From Alphaproteobacteria bacterium (GTDB taxonomy: Bacteria > Pseudomonadota > Alphaproteobacteria > Micropepsales > Micropepsaceae), in NCBI GenBank assembly GCA_021325375.1, contig JAJPHG010000039.1, positions 34,390 through 98,389 on the forward strand: a DNA stretch of 64,000 nucleotides. The letters run 5' to 3'. This document shows, piece by piece, positions 27,742 to 35,810 of this stretch. The position numbers were made by a program, and so were the translations under genes. The notes under the pieces were generated by a model. The model was not told where the DNA came from. It ran no database searches and was given only the letters and a program-made list of their open reading frames with translations. Positions within the stretch are counted from its first letter, which is position 1. Each line of letters starts with the position of its first letter.

Positions 27742-28025
27742 CAGGCGGCGAACTTGAATGTGATGCCGAGAGCGTGAACGACCTTGATGATCGTATCGAT
27801 CTTCGGGTTTCCCTTTTTGGAAAGCGCCTTGTAAAGGCTTTCCCTGCCAAGCCCGGATTTCCCCGCGATCTTGGCCATGCCTTTCGAGCGGGCGATCACA
27901 CCAAGCGCATGCGTCACCAGTGCCGGATCGCCATCTGCGAAGACAGCCTCCAGATAGTCAGTGACATCTTGTTCGGTCTTCAGATAGTCAGCGGAATCGT
28001 AAGGACGCGTCTTCAATTTCGCCAT
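27741..28025 (-). CDS. HTH antitoxin of a RelE/HigB-type toxin-antitoxin pair
   Basis: 94-aa DNA-binding protein of the addiction-module antidote type (COG3636-like). TRPYDSADYLKTEQDVTDYL at the N-terminus and a C-terminal helix-turn-helix (GLGRESLYKALSKKGNPKIDTI) are typical. It starts 2 bp after the toxin stop. The toxin-first order fits this family. It probably binds the 18-bp palindrome at 28328-28345 to repress its own operon. The stop codon shares a base with the lolC start (TGATG). Confidence 0.85.
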   Translation of the reverse strand: MAKLKTRPYDSADYLKTEQDVTDYLEAVFADGDPALVTHALGVIARSKGMAKIAGKSGLGRESLYKALSKKGNPKIDTIIKVVHALGITFKFAA

Positions 28026-28027
28026 AC

Positions 28028-28324
28028 TTACTCCTCGTCACTCTTCGCAAGCGTGATCGCCCGGGCGATATCGCGCTGCTGGGTGCGCTTGTCGCCGCCG
28101 GCCAGCAGAACGATTAGGACCCGATCGCGGCGAAAATAGTACACGCGATATCCCGGTCCATAGTCGATCCGCATCTCCGAAACACCGGCACCGACCGGCT
28201 TTACGTCGCCTGAGTTGCCGAGCGCTAAGCGGTCGATGCGCGCCAAAATCCGTGTCCGTGCCTGTCCGTCGCGTAGCCCGGAGAGCCATTTGGCGAACCC
28301 ATCGGTCTGCTCGATGCGAAACAT
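28028..28324 (-). CDS. RelE/ParE superfamily toxin (HigB-like, COG3657 type)
   Basis: 98-aa predicted toxin. TDGFAKWLSGLRDGQARTRI near the N-terminus, GDVKPVGAGVSEMRIDYGPG and YRVYYFRRDRVLIVLLAGGD are characteristic of this RelE-like family, most members of which are ribosome-dependent RNases. ATG 28324 lies 3 bp from an 18-bp perfect palindrome. The pair is inserted between proS and lolC. Activity of this copy is not shown, but nothing in the sequence looks broken. Confidence 0.85.
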   Translation of the reverse strand: MFRIEQTDGFAKWLSGLRDGQARTRILARIDRLALGNSGDVKPVGAGVSEMRIDYGPGYRVYYFRRDRVLIVLLAGGDKRTQQRDIARAITLAKSDEE

Positions 28325-28325
28325 T

Positions 28326-28353
28326 ATTGTATCCTATAGGATACATAGGTCAA
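28326..28353 (-). promoter_or_regulatory. Palindromic operator/promoter of the toxin-antitoxin pair
   Basis: TGTATCCTATAGGATACA (28328-28345) is a perfect 18-bp palindrome. On the minus strand it lies between TTGACC (28348-28353, overlapping the proS stop codon) and TACAAT (28326-28331), 16 bp apart. This suggests an autoregulated promoter. With that -10 the transcript would begin at about the toxin start codon, so a leaderless or alternative start has to be considered. Confidence 0.6.
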
Positions 28354-29672
28354 GGGCCAGTGACCTTATTCAACACTGCCTCCAGACTCATCTCCTCCTT
28401 CGCGCCGGTGGCGCGGGATTTGACTTCGACGAGGCCTTTCTCAAGCCCGCGCGGGCCGACGACGATCTGGGTCGGCAGGCCGATCAGGTCCATGCTCGCG
28501 AACTTGGCGCCGGGGCGGTCGTCGGTGTCGTCGTAGAGCACGTCCTTCCCCGCGGCGGTGAGCTTGGCATAGAGCTCGTTGCAGGCGGCGTCCGTCTTGG
28601 CGTCGCCGCTCTTGAGGTTGATCAGCGCGACGTCGAACGGCGCCACGGGCGCGGGCCACACGATCCCGGCGTCGTCGTGGCAGGCCTCGATGATCGCGCC
28701 GACGAGACGCGACACGCCCACGCCGTAGGAGCCGCCATGGATCGGCACGTCCTTGCCGTCGGAACCGGTGACGACCGCCTTCATCGGCACGGAGTACTTC
28801 GTGCCGAAATAGAAGATCTGGCCGACCTCGATGCCGCGCGCGGTGACGCGCTTCTCGGGCGGCACCTCCGCCTCGAAGCGCGCCGCGTCGTGCACGTCCG
28901 AGGTTGCGGCATAGAGCGCGGTGCGCTGGCGCACGATGGGCTCGAGGTCTGCGTTGAAATCGACGTCCTCGCCGGGCACCGGCATGTCGAGCAGGTCCTT
29001 GTGACAGAACACCTCGCTCTCGCCGGTCTCGGCCAGCACGATGAACTCGTGGGAGAGATCGCCGCCGATGGGGCCGGTCTCGGCACGCATCGGGATCGTG
29101 GTGATGCCCATGCGCGTGAACGCGCGCAGATAGGCGACATACATCCTGTTGTAGGAGCGCCGCGCCGCTTCCTGGTCGATGTCGAAGGAATAGGCGTCCT
29201 TCATCAGGAACTCGCGCCCGCGCATCACGCCGAAGCGCGGACGGACCTCGTCGCGGAACTTCCACTGCGTGTGATAGAGGTTCAGCGGCAGCGCCTTGTA
29301 GGATTTCACATAGGCGCGGAAGATCTCCGTGATCATGTCCTCGTTGGTGGGCCCGTAGAGCAGCTCGCGCTCGTGGCGATCCTTGATGCGCAGCATCTCG
29401 GGCCCGTAGGCGTCGTAGCGGCCGGTCTCCTTCCACAGGTCCGAAGGCTGGAGCGTCGGCATCAGGATCTCGATGGCGCCCGCACGGTCCATCTCCTCGC
29501 GCACGATCTGCTCGATCTTCTGCAGCACGCGGAAGCCGAGCGGCAGCCAGGCATAGATGCCGGCCGCCTCCTGGCGGATCATGCCGGCGCGCAGCATCAG
29601 CCGGTGCGACACGATCTGCGCCTCGGACGGCGTCTCCCGGAGGAGCGGCAGGAAATAGCGGGAAAGGCGCAT
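28350..29672 (-). CDS. proS: Proline--tRNA ligase, short alphaproteobacterial type
   Basis: Class II synthetase charging tRNA-Pro. Motif 1 region [32 protein letters not shown] and motif 2 [20 protein letters not shown] are clear. C-terminal anticodon-binding domain ([14 protein letters not shown] to the end). At 440 aa it lacks the editing INS domain of the E. coli enzyme, as usual in alphaproteobacteria. The gene ends 26 bp before the toxin gene. Confidence 0.95.
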   Translation of the reverse strand: MRLSRYFLPLLRETPSEAQIVSHRLMLRAGMIRQEAAGIYAWLPLGFRVLQKIEQIVREEMDRAGAIEILMPTLQPSDLWKETGRYDAYGPEMLRIKDRHERELLYGPTNEDMITEIFRAYVKSYKALPLNLYHTQWKFRDEVRPRFGVMRGREFLMKDAYSFDIDQEAARRSYNRMYVAYLRAFTRMGITTIPMRAETGPIGGDLSHEFIVLAETGESEVFCHKDLLDMPVPGEDVDFNADLEPIVRQRTALYAATSDVHDAARFEAEVPPEKRVTARGIEVGQIFYFGTKYSVPMKAVVTGSDGKDVPIHGGSYGVGVSRLVGAIIEACHDDAGIVWPAPVAPFDVALINLKSGDAKTDAACNELYAKLTAAGKDVLYDDTDDRPGAKFASMDLIGLPTQIVVGPRGLEKGLVEVKSRATGAKEEMSLEAVLNKVTGP

Positions 29673-29760
29673 GGGGGTTCCGCTTGTATGTCGCTGACCT
29701 TCTTACGGAAACTGGGAGACCAGGGCAATGCGAACGCGCATGGCGAATTCACGCGCGATA

Positions 29761-29789
29761 TTGACTTATGGTTGTATTCGCAATAGCCT
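29761..29789 (+). promoter_or_regulatory. Candidate promoter of the membrane-protein gene at 29817
   Basis: TTGACT (29761-29766), a 17-bp spacer and TAGCCT (29784-29789). The -35 is good, the -10 weak. Placed correctly for a short leader ahead of ATG 29817 and divergent from proS. Confidence 0.35.
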
Positions 29790-29816
29790 CGAAAAATCCA
29801 CGGCTCGGGGCGCCCG

Positions 29817-30563
29817 ATGGATTTGGACGCATTCCTTAGATCGATAAACGCATATGCCAGGGACTACATCCTGTACCTGGTCAGCTTTTTTCATTTTCGA
29901 GACAATTCGCTCGCCGCGGACAGCATCGAGGATGAGGACGGCCGGATCATCACCCACGCCCTGATCAACCTGGTGGTGGGCGTCTTCATCCAGCAGAGTT
30001 TCATCTCCAACGTGCTTTCCAGCACGAAGCAGCTCGCCAAGGCGAACCTCGCGGGCGACAGCGACAAGATACCCTGGCTGGAATTCCTCAGGAACGACAC
30101 CTTCGTCAAGCTGCTCTACAGCGAGCTGTGGATCTGGGTGCTGTTCAGCATCGTCATCTACGCATTGGCCAGCATGGCGGGGCGGGTCCGCTATCTCTCC
30201 GCGCTCTCGGTCACGTTGTCGGTGTTTCCTCCCGCCTTCGCGGTAGGCGCGGCCGGCTGCCAATTCGCCTCTCTCCTCTACTTCCTGTTCGACAGCCCCG
30301 TCCATCCCGCCAGTCCGCTTTGCACGAGCTGGACAGGATTGTTCTTCAACGCCGCGGTCGAGCTGATCCTCGTGGGTGTCGCGCTTTACTATGCGCTGAG
30401 CAGAAAGCCCGCGAAGGGCGATCCGCTGATCGCGCCGCGCCGCCGCTGGGCGCGATTGCTCGTGTCAGGCGCGGTCGTGCTGTTTCTCTTCCTCGCTCAA
30501 TTGGCCGTGTTCGGGCCAGCCAACGTGTTCGGCGTGATCGCCTATTGCGTCGCGCGACATTAG
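29817..30563 (+). CDS. Multi-pass membrane protein of unknown function
   Basis: 248 aa, not recognised. About five hydrophobic segments (around 44-62, 103-122, 126-150, 170-192 and 212-240) after a cytoplasmic-looking N-terminus. Predicted to be an inner-membrane protein. Followed 12 bp later by a small secreted protein on the same strand, so the two are probably cotranscribed. They lie in the accessory stretch between proS and DUF1467. Confidence 0.7.
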   Translation: MDLDAFLRSINAYARDYILYLVSFFHFRDNSLAADSIEDEDGRIITHALINLVVGVFIQQSFISNVLSSTKQLAKANLAGDSDKIPWLEFLRNDTFVKLLYSELWIWVLFSIVIYALASMAGRVRYLSALSVTLSVFPPAFAVGAAGCQFASLLYFLFDSPVHPASPLCTSWTGLFFNAAVELILVGVALYYALSRKPAKGDPLIAPRRRWARLLVSGAVVLFLFLAQLAVFGPANVFGVIAYCVARH

Positions 30564-30575
30564 ATGGAGTGACAA

Positions 30576-30908
30576 ATGCGCGAAGTCTCCAGCGTGCCGA
30601 TGCGCAAGGCGGCGAGAGGGCGCATTCCCGCCGCCCTTTGCGCCGCGAGCGCGATCCTCCTCCTCGCGGCAAATCCGGCGCAGGCGCAGGGCAAGCCTCT
30701 TCCGAGATGCTTCCAGGTCGATGGCGACCAGTCGGTGGCGGATCAGATGGGCAGCGCCTTTCTCGGAGTGCTGCGGTTCACGACAACCTGGTGGTCGGGC
30801 CATTGCACGCTCGACGGCGCGGACGCTCCGACTCTTCCGGGAGGGTTCCCTATTCCGCCGCCGCCGGTACGGCAAGCGCCACCGGCGCCGACACCGCACC
30901 TTCCGTAA
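30576..30908 (+). CDS. Small secreted proline-rich protein, unknown function
   Basis: 110 aa. Signal peptide ending near residue 38 (LLLAANPAQAQG), then a short domain with two cysteines (RCFQVDG and GHCTLDG) that could form a disulfide, and a proline-rich tail (PIPPPPVRQAPPAPTPHLP). GGAG is 7 bp before ATG 30576. No family recognised. Probably in an operon with the membrane protein upstream. Confidence 0.6.
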   Translation: MREVSSVPMRKAARGRIPAALCAASAILLLAANPAQAQGKPLPRCFQVDGDQSVADQMGSAFLGVLRFTTTWWSGHCTLDGADAPTLPGGFPIPPPPVRQAPPAPTPHLP

Positions 30909-30945
30909 ACGCGGCTGATGGGGCCGCCCCGCACGGCCGGCTCAA

Positions 30946-31005
30946 CCTGTCCCCCGGCTTCATCGGGGTGAAGGCGACTTGGTCGGGCATGGCGTCGATC
31001 AGCGC
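30946..31005 (-). pseudogene. Duplicated 3'-end fragment of the NlpC/P60-like gene
   Basis: 60 bp matching 31851-31910 with 4 differences. It encodes the same ALIDAMPDQVAFTPMKPGDR C-terminus in the same orientation, here without the rest of the gene and without the stop. The track ORF 30850-31047 only reads through this fragment. It marks a duplication or recombination boundary enclosing the VapB-like gene and the 175-aa gene. Confidence 0.75.
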
Positions 31006-31039
31006 CCAAGGGTAAACGCACACGCTATCCGTTGATCCA

Positions 31040-31246
31040 TTACTCATCGCTGCTGGTCGAGCTTTTGCCGGACCCAGTTTGAGTTGGATGCCTTATCGGA
31101 TGGATGGTGATGACATCGCCAGAGCGTAGGATTGTGAGTTCAGTTCCATCGGGATAAGCGAACTCGTCAGGGATATAGACAGCCAAACCCTCTTCGTCGC
31201 GGAAGACTCGCGTCGTTTTCGAAACAGATTCACCGACATCTTGCAT
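31040..31246 (-). CDS. VapB/AbrB-like antitoxin, orphan
   Basis: 68 aa with a SpoVT-AbrB (swapped-hairpin) pattern: VFRDEEGLAVYIPDEFAYPDGT then LTILRSGDVITIHPIR. This matches VapB-type antitoxins. Start may be the track's ATG or the GTG at residue 8. No PIN-domain toxin lies on either side. The downstream space (minus strand) holds only the duplicated gene fragment, so the partner seems lost. The C-terminal tail is serine-rich and unstructured. Confidence 0.6.
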   Translation of the reverse strand: MQDVGESVSKTTRVFRDEEGLAVYIPDEFAYPDGTELTILRSGDVITIHPIRHPTQTGSGKSSTSSDE

Positions 31247-31323
31247 ACCAACAGTATGTAAAGCAATTTCGCTCCGACGTCAAAGCGGTCGCTCGACTTC
31301 GTTGGGGTTAGCCGCGATCCCGT

Positions 31324-31851
31324 TCAAAGGCATTCGGCGCTGTAATAACCTTCTATAGTTGTGAGGCGGCCCCTGCGATCAGCGACCCAGCGCACCGCGA
31401 GCCGCATGTCGCAGGGTGCGCCGCCCCAATCGTAGCGCAGCGCTTGCGTATCTTCGCGAACCTGGCACCGATGTTTGTCGGTTTGGGTTGCGACCACACC
31501 ATTTCCTTGGCCGCAATCGGCAATTTTCTCGGGCTTGAACCCCTGTGAAATCAGAGCGACTTTCATGGCTTGCTCGTCGGAGCCCGGTGGAAAATTCCGG
31601 CGGAGAATCGCCGTGAATTTCGTGCTGGCCGGTTCCGGCATCATCCAGTCGCTGCCACTCGAAATCACGCCGGATGCAGCAATCGGCGGCGGATGGCGAT
31701 TGGCCATGATGGCGGCATAGAAAAGATCAAGGCGGCCGCGCGCATCTTCCGAGCCGAAGAAATACACGACGGCGACGTAGGCAGCGCAAACGACCAGCAG
31801 AGCTGCTAGCACGAACGCGGTGCGCTTCAGCCAACGCATCACGGCAGTCAC
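31324..31851 (-). CDS. Membrane-anchored protein of unknown function
   Basis: 175 aa. One N-terminal membrane helix (about residues 10-32, FVLAALLVVCAAYVAVVYFF), then a periplasmic domain with cysteines at ADCGQG, HRCQVR, APCDMR and AECL that could form two disulfides. No family recognised. GTG 31851 overlaps the stop of the NlpC/P60-like gene as GTGA. ATG at residue 5 is the alternative. Translational coupling suggests a shared role with that gene. Confidence 0.65.
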   Translation of the reverse strand: MTAVMRWLKRTAFVLAALLVVCAAYVAVVYFFGSEDARGRLDLFYAAIMANRHPPPIAASGVISSGSDWMMPEPASTKFTAILRRNFPPGSDEQAMKVALISQGFKPEKIADCGQGNGVVATQTDKHRCQVREDTQALRYDWGGAPCDMRLAVRWVADRRGRLTTIEGYYSAECL

Positions 31852-33491
31852 CTATCCCCTGGCTTCATCGGGGTGAAGGCCACCTGGTCGGGCATGGCGT
31901 CGATCAGCGCTTTGATGTCGATGGGAGGCGGGGTGTCGAGGCCGCTGCCCTTCACACGATGGTTCAGCTCGTCGATGTCGAAGCCCATCTGCAGGTCGTA
32001 GGTGCGGTCGGGCTGGTTCCTCAAGCGCTGCTCGGCCTCGTACCATTTGAGCTTCACCTTCGGGTCGGGACAGCTGGCGCGCTCGGCGCCTTCCGCGCCC
32101 CAGCGCAGCTCGATGCAGTGATAGGGATCGAAGGAGAGCTTGAACAGGCGGCGCATCATGTCGTCGAAAGTCATCGCCACCGGCTGCTTGGCGGAGTTGA
32201 GATAGGTGATGGTGCAGGCCTTGGACTGCGCCTCGTAGGTCTCGCGCAGATCCTTCTGCAGGAAATTGCCGTCATAGACGATGCGCGGGTCGCGGCGGAC
32301 CCACAACCCGATCATCTCCTGGAGGTCCTTGTAGAACTGCGCGAACGCCGTCTTGATGCGCGCGTCGCGCGACGGCGTGGAATAGGTCTCCCACTCCTTG
32401 TCGTCGGAGCCGTAGATGTTGTCGGGCAGGCGGTGGGGGTGATCCTTGGCGGCGATGCCGTCCTTGATGTCGAGGTCGACGTACTGCGCGCGGTCGTTGA
32501 GGTCGTTGCACAGCGTTTTCATCGTCGCCTGCAGCTCGTAGAGCGGCGTCAGCGAGGTCTTGCCGCCCGACACCGCGACGCGCACATATTCATAGAAGCC
32601 GAGCGGCGCGCCGTTATAGGCGAAGCGCGCCTTCTTCACGTCCTGCTTCGGATTGGGCTCGGTGCCGACGTACTGGACGAGCGAGAAATCGGCGATCTGG
32701 TCGTTCTGCGCGAACGCCATGTGGCCGCCGAGAAGATGCCCGCCCGCGTCGCGATGCGCACCCACGAGCTTGAACGGCCGCCAGTTCTTCAAGCCGCCGC
32801 CGAGCCTCGCCGGGCTCTGGCCGAACTGCGCGCCGTAGACGCTGCGCGTGATGGTGAAGTCGGGATGGGCGTCCATGTAGAATATACGTCCGTCCTCGTC
32901 GACCTTGTAGACGATGGCGACGTGGCCGTTCACGTCGTAGACGAGCGAGCCCGGCCGCACGCTGCCCGGCTGCAGCGCGGGCGAGTAGAAATCCGACTGC
33001 ACGCCGCGCGTCTCCGACGCATCGGTGCGATAGGTGCCGGAGAAGACCGTGTCCAGCATCTGCATGATCGCGGGCGTGGGTTCGATGCCGCCGCCGCGGT
33101 CTATGATGTCGTGGCGCCCGGTCGGGCGGTTGGCCGATTTGGTGAAGCGCAGGTCGCCGCCCTCGCCGCTCACCCCGTCGACATAGGAGAACGGCAGGTT
33201 GTTCTTCCACGCGTAATAGGCACGCAGGAGATAGGGCCACTTCGCGCAATCGACGTCGATGTCGAGAAAATGCTGGTCGGTCTTGCGGAACGGGTTGGAG
33301 GTATCGCGCAGGCAGCTCTCCGACGAGCTGCAATTGCTTTCGCCCAGCGCCGTGACGAAGCGCCCGAAGCCGGCCTCGTCCTCCGCGCTCCAATGATCCT
33401 TGAGGATGCGCCATGACGAGGCCTGCGCGCCCGCCACGGACGCGCAAAACAGTGCCGCGGCCAGCGCCGCTATCGTCCATTTCCCCACCAC
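31848..33491 (-). CDS. Secreted protein with NlpC/P60-like cysteine-peptidase features
   Basis: 547 aa with signal peptide MVGKWTIAALAAALFCASVAGAQA. The region 80-210 has the spacing of a papain-like NlpC/P60 fold: Cys82 at the start of a helix (DCAKWPYLLRAYYAWK), His190 in VNGHVAIVYKVDEDG, and Asp207/His209 in IFYMDAHPD. A role in peptidoglycan hydrolysis or another amide cleavage is inferred from this only. The C-terminal 300 residues are not recognised. Its last 20 codons are duplicated at 30946-31005. Overlaps the next gene (GTGA). Confidence 0.6.
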   Translation of the reverse strand: MVGKWTIAALAAALFCASVAGAQASSWRILKDHWSAEDEAGFGRFVTALGESNCSSSESCLRDTSNPFRKTDQHFLDIDVDCAKWPYLLRAYYAWKNNLPFSYVDGVSGEGGDLRFTKSANRPTGRHDIIDRGGGIEPTPAIMQMLDTVFSGTYRTDASETRGVQSDFYSPALQPGSVRPGSLVYDVNGHVAIVYKVDEDGRIFYMDAHPDFTITRSVYGAQFGQSPARLGGGLKNWRPFKLVGAHRDAGGHLLGGHMAFAQNDQIADFSLVQYVGTEPNPKQDVKKARFAYNGAPLGFYEYVRVAVSGGKTSLTPLYELQATMKTLCNDLNDRAQYVDLDIKDGIAAKDHPHRLPDNIYGSDDKEWETYSTPSRDARIKTAFAQFYKDLQEMIGLWVRRDPRIVYDGNFLQKDLRETYEAQSKACTITYLNSAKQPVAMTFDDMMRRLFKLSFDPYHCIELRWGAEGAERASCPDPKVKLKWYEAEQRLRNQPDRTYDLQMGFDIDELNHRVKGSGLDTPPPIDIKALIDAMPDQVAFTPMKPGDR

Positions 33492-33592
33492 GCACCCACG
33501 GTCGTGAGCGGGCGGGGAGGAGTCAAGGCGGTTGGAGGCAGGATGGTTTCCTCGCCGAGTTTTTCCAATTGATTCAAAACCTTACAGAACTC

Positions 33593-33806
33593 GTCATGGC
33601 CCGGTCCATAGCGACAGCGTATGGACGCGGGCCACCCAGGCGACGTCTGCAACTCTTTCGCCAATGGATCACGCGGAGCCGCGGAGTTCGCGCAGACAAA
33701 CTTGATCGCCGCGCACTCCGCGTCTCCGCGTGCGAATCCTTTTATCGTGCAGAACCTAACTGGGTGGCCCGCGTCCATACGCTGTCGCTATGGACCGGGC
33801 CGTGAC
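33593..33806. repeat. Nested palindromic element, GTCATGGCC family, copy 2
   Basis: Outer arms of 47 bp (33593-33639 and 33760-33806) match with one mismatch. Each contains its own hairpin (GGTCCATAGCGACAGCGTATGGAC). Inner arms CACGCGGAGCCGCGGAG (33670-33686) and CTCCGCGTCTCCGCGTG (33716-33732) are identical to those at 24979/25015. The right arm ends 17 bp before the start codon of the purine permease, so the element may be in that gene's leader. Confidence 0.88.
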
Positions 33807-33823
33807 ATTTGAGGGGGCGGGGA

Positions 33824-35113
33824 ATGTTGGAGAAACTTTTCGCGCTCGGCGCACACGGCACAACCGTCCGCCGCGAGATGGTCGCGGGCGCGACCACGTT
33901 CCTCACCCTCGCCTACATCATGTTCGTGAACCCGAAGATCCTGGGGGCCGCGGGGCTCGACCAGGGCGCGGTGTTCGTCGCGACCTGCGCCGCGTCGGCG
34001 CTGACGACGGCGCTGATGGGGCTCTATGCGCGGCTTCCCGTGGCGCTGGCGCCGGGCATGGGGCTGAACGCCTATTTCGCCTTCACCGTCGTCCCCGCGC
34101 TCAAGGGCGATTGGCGGCTGGCGCTCGGCTGCGTGTTCCTGTCGGGCATCCTCTTCGTCGTGCTGTCGCTGACGCCGGCGCGCGAATGGCTGATCAACGC
34201 GATCCCGAAGAGCCTCAAGCTCGCCATCGCCGCGGGCATCGGCTTCTTCCTCGCGCTGATCGGCTTCGAGGCCGCGGGCCTTGTCGCCGCCGACCCGGTG
34301 ACGCTGCTGCGCGAGGGCACGCTCACCGATCCCAAGGTGCTGATCGCGGCGGGCGCGTTCGTCCTGATGTTCGCGCTCGCGGCCCGCGGCGTGGTCGGCG
34401 CCGTGCTGATCGGCATCGTCGTGGCGACGGTCCTGGGCGAGGCGATGCCGCCCAATGCCATCAGCGGCGCCGTCAGCCTGCCGCCGCCCATCGCGCCGAC
34501 GTTCCTTCAGATGCATTTCACCGGCGCGCCGGCCGCCGCCGTCGCCACGATCGTGTTCGTGTTCCTCTTGATCGACATGCTGGACACCTCCGGCACGCTG
34601 ACCGCCGTCGCCCATCAGGCGAACATGCTCGACGCCGAGGGCCGCCTGCCCCATGCGCGCCGCGCGCTCGCCGTGGACGCGCTGGGCACGATGCTGGGTG
34701 CCGCGCTCGGGACATCGCCCGTCACCGCCTATATCGAGAGCGCGACCGGCATCCAGGCCGGCGGCCGCACCGGCCTGACCGCGCTCGTCGTCGCCGCGCT
34801 CTTTGTCTTGAGCCTGTTCTTCGCGCCGCTCGCCGCCGCGGTTCCCGCCTACGCGACCGCGCCCGCGCTGATCTTCGTCGCGGCCCTGATGGCGAAGGGC
34901 CTGAAGGAGATCGACTGGGACGACCTGACCGAGGCCGCGCCGGCGCTGCTTACCGCGCTCGCGATCCCCTTCACCTATTCCATCGCCGCCGGCATGGGGA
35001 TCGGGTTCATCTCTTACGTCGCGATCAAGCTCGTGTCAGGCCGCTGGCGCGAGGTGAACGCCGCAGTCGCGATCATCGCGCTGGCGTTCGCGGCGAAGAT
35101 CGCGGTGGGGTGA
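33824..35113 (+). CDS. NCS2/AzgA-family purine permease
   Basis: 429 aa, 12-14 membrane segments. REMVAGATTFLTLAYIMFVNP at the N-terminus, the TM3 motif APGMGLNAYFAF and the TM10 region ATAPALIFVAALMAKGL mark the adenine/guanine/hypoxanthine branch of nucleobase-ascorbate transporters. Imports purines by proton symport in characterised homologues. I use ATG 33824 (MLEKLFALGAHGTTVRREM) instead of the track's 33809. Substrate among purines is not decidable. Confidence 0.85.
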   Translation: MLEKLFALGAHGTTVRREMVAGATTFLTLAYIMFVNPKILGAAGLDQGAVFVATCAASALTTALMGLYARLPVALAPGMGLNAYFAFTVVPALKGDWRLALGCVFLSGILFVVLSLTPAREWLINAIPKSLKLAIAAGIGFFLALIGFEAAGLVAADPVTLLREGTLTDPKVLIAAGAFVLMFALAARGVVGAVLIGIVVATVLGEAMPPNAISGAVSLPPPIAPTFLQMHFTGAPAAAVATIVFVFLLIDMLDTSGTLTAVAHQANMLDAEGRLPHARRALAVDALGTMLGAALGTSPVTAYIESATGIQAGGRTGLTALVVAALFVLSLFFAPLAAAVPAYATAPALIFVAALMAKGLKEIDWDDLTEAAPALLTALAIPFTYSIAAGMGIGFISYVAIKLVSGRWREVNAAVAIIALAFAAKIAVG

Positions 35114-35120
35114 ACCACGC

Positions 35121-35174
35121 TTGTCATCCCCTTCCCTCGCGATGCCGACGGCATCGTTCGGCCGGGGATGACAA
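35121..35174. terminator. Nested hairpin between convergent genes, probable bidirectional terminator
   Basis: Perfect 11-bp arms TTGTCATCCCC (35121-35131) and GGGGATGACAA (35164-35174). A second perfect hairpin CGATGCC-GAC-GGCATCG (35140-35156) lies inside. It is followed by ATTTTG on the plus strand. Located between the permease (plus) and DUF1467 (minus), 7 bp from each stop. Confidence 0.6.
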
Positions 35175-35181
35175 ATTTTGC

Positions 35182-35409
35182 TTAGAGATCCAGCACACCG
35201 AACAGGATCAACGCATAGAACACGATCCACAACACCGCCGCCACGCCCGTCGCGATCAGCGCCTTGCGGCCGAGCATCGGGTTGAGCGGCGCGCCCGTCT
35301 CCGGGTCGACGTCGCCGAGCCCAACGGGCAGCAGGCAGAACAGCGCCAGGAACCAGAAGATCAGGAACGCGCTGACCAGGACCGCCCAATGGACGATGAG
35401 GATCGTCAC
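35182..35409 (-). CDS. DUF1467 family small membrane protein
   Basis: 75 aa with two membrane helices (about 4-27 and 49-72) joined by a loop DVDPETGAPLNPMLGRKAL. The pattern fits DUF1467, a family that in alphaproteobacteria follows the epimerase gene and precedes proS. GTG start overlaps the mce stop (GTGA). Function unknown. Confidence 0.75.
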   Translation of the reverse strand: MTILIVHWAVLVSAFLIFWFLALFCLLPVGLGDVDPETGAPLNPMLGRKALIATGVAAVLWIVFYALILFGVLDL

Positions 35410-35810
35410 GCCTGTTCGAGCTCGACGAGGGTGCCGACGAAATCCTTCGGATGCAGGAAGATCACGGGCTTGCCATGCGCGCCGATGCGCGGCTCGCCGG
35501 TGCCGGTGATGGTCGCACCTTCCGCGCGCATGCGGTCGCGCGCGGCGATGATGTCTTCGACCTCGTAGCAGACGTGATGCACGCCGCCGGACGGGTTCTT
35601 CTTGAGGAAGTTCGCGATGGGCGAGTTCTCGCCCAGGGGCTCCAGCAGCTCGATCTTGGTGTTGCCGAGATCGACGAACACCGTGGTCACGCCGTGGTCC
35701 GGCTGCGGCACCTCGCCCGAGACCTCGGCGCCCAGCGTGTCGCGATAGATCTTCGCGGCCTTCTTGATGTCGCTGGTCGCGATGGCGACGTGGTTCAGGC
35801 GTCCGATCAT
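35406..35810 (-). CDS. mce: Methylmalonyl-CoA epimerase
   Basis: VOC-superfamily enzyme that interconverts (R)- and (S)-methylmalonyl-CoA in propionate metabolism. 134 aa, usual length. RLNHVAIATSDIKKAAKIYRDTLGAEVS opens the fold. GGVHHVCYEVEDI and LVELEQA carry expected metal-ligand His and Glu positions. The start ATG 35810 overlaps the upstream gene (ATGA). The track's 329-aa ORF reads back through that gene in the wrong frame. Confidence 0.92.
   Translation of the reverse strand: MIGRLNHVAIATSDIKKAAKIYRDTLGAEVSGEVPQPDHGVTTVFVDLGNTKIELLEPLGENSPIANFLKKNPSGGVHHVCYEVEDIIAARDRMRAEGATITGTGEPRIGAHGKPVIFLHPKDFVGTLVELEQA

Noticed and set aside
30850-31047. 65-aa minus ORF MSNGSTDS...
   Set aside because: Its only recognisable part is the duplicated 20-codon fragment; the rest is antisense to the small secreted protein gene.
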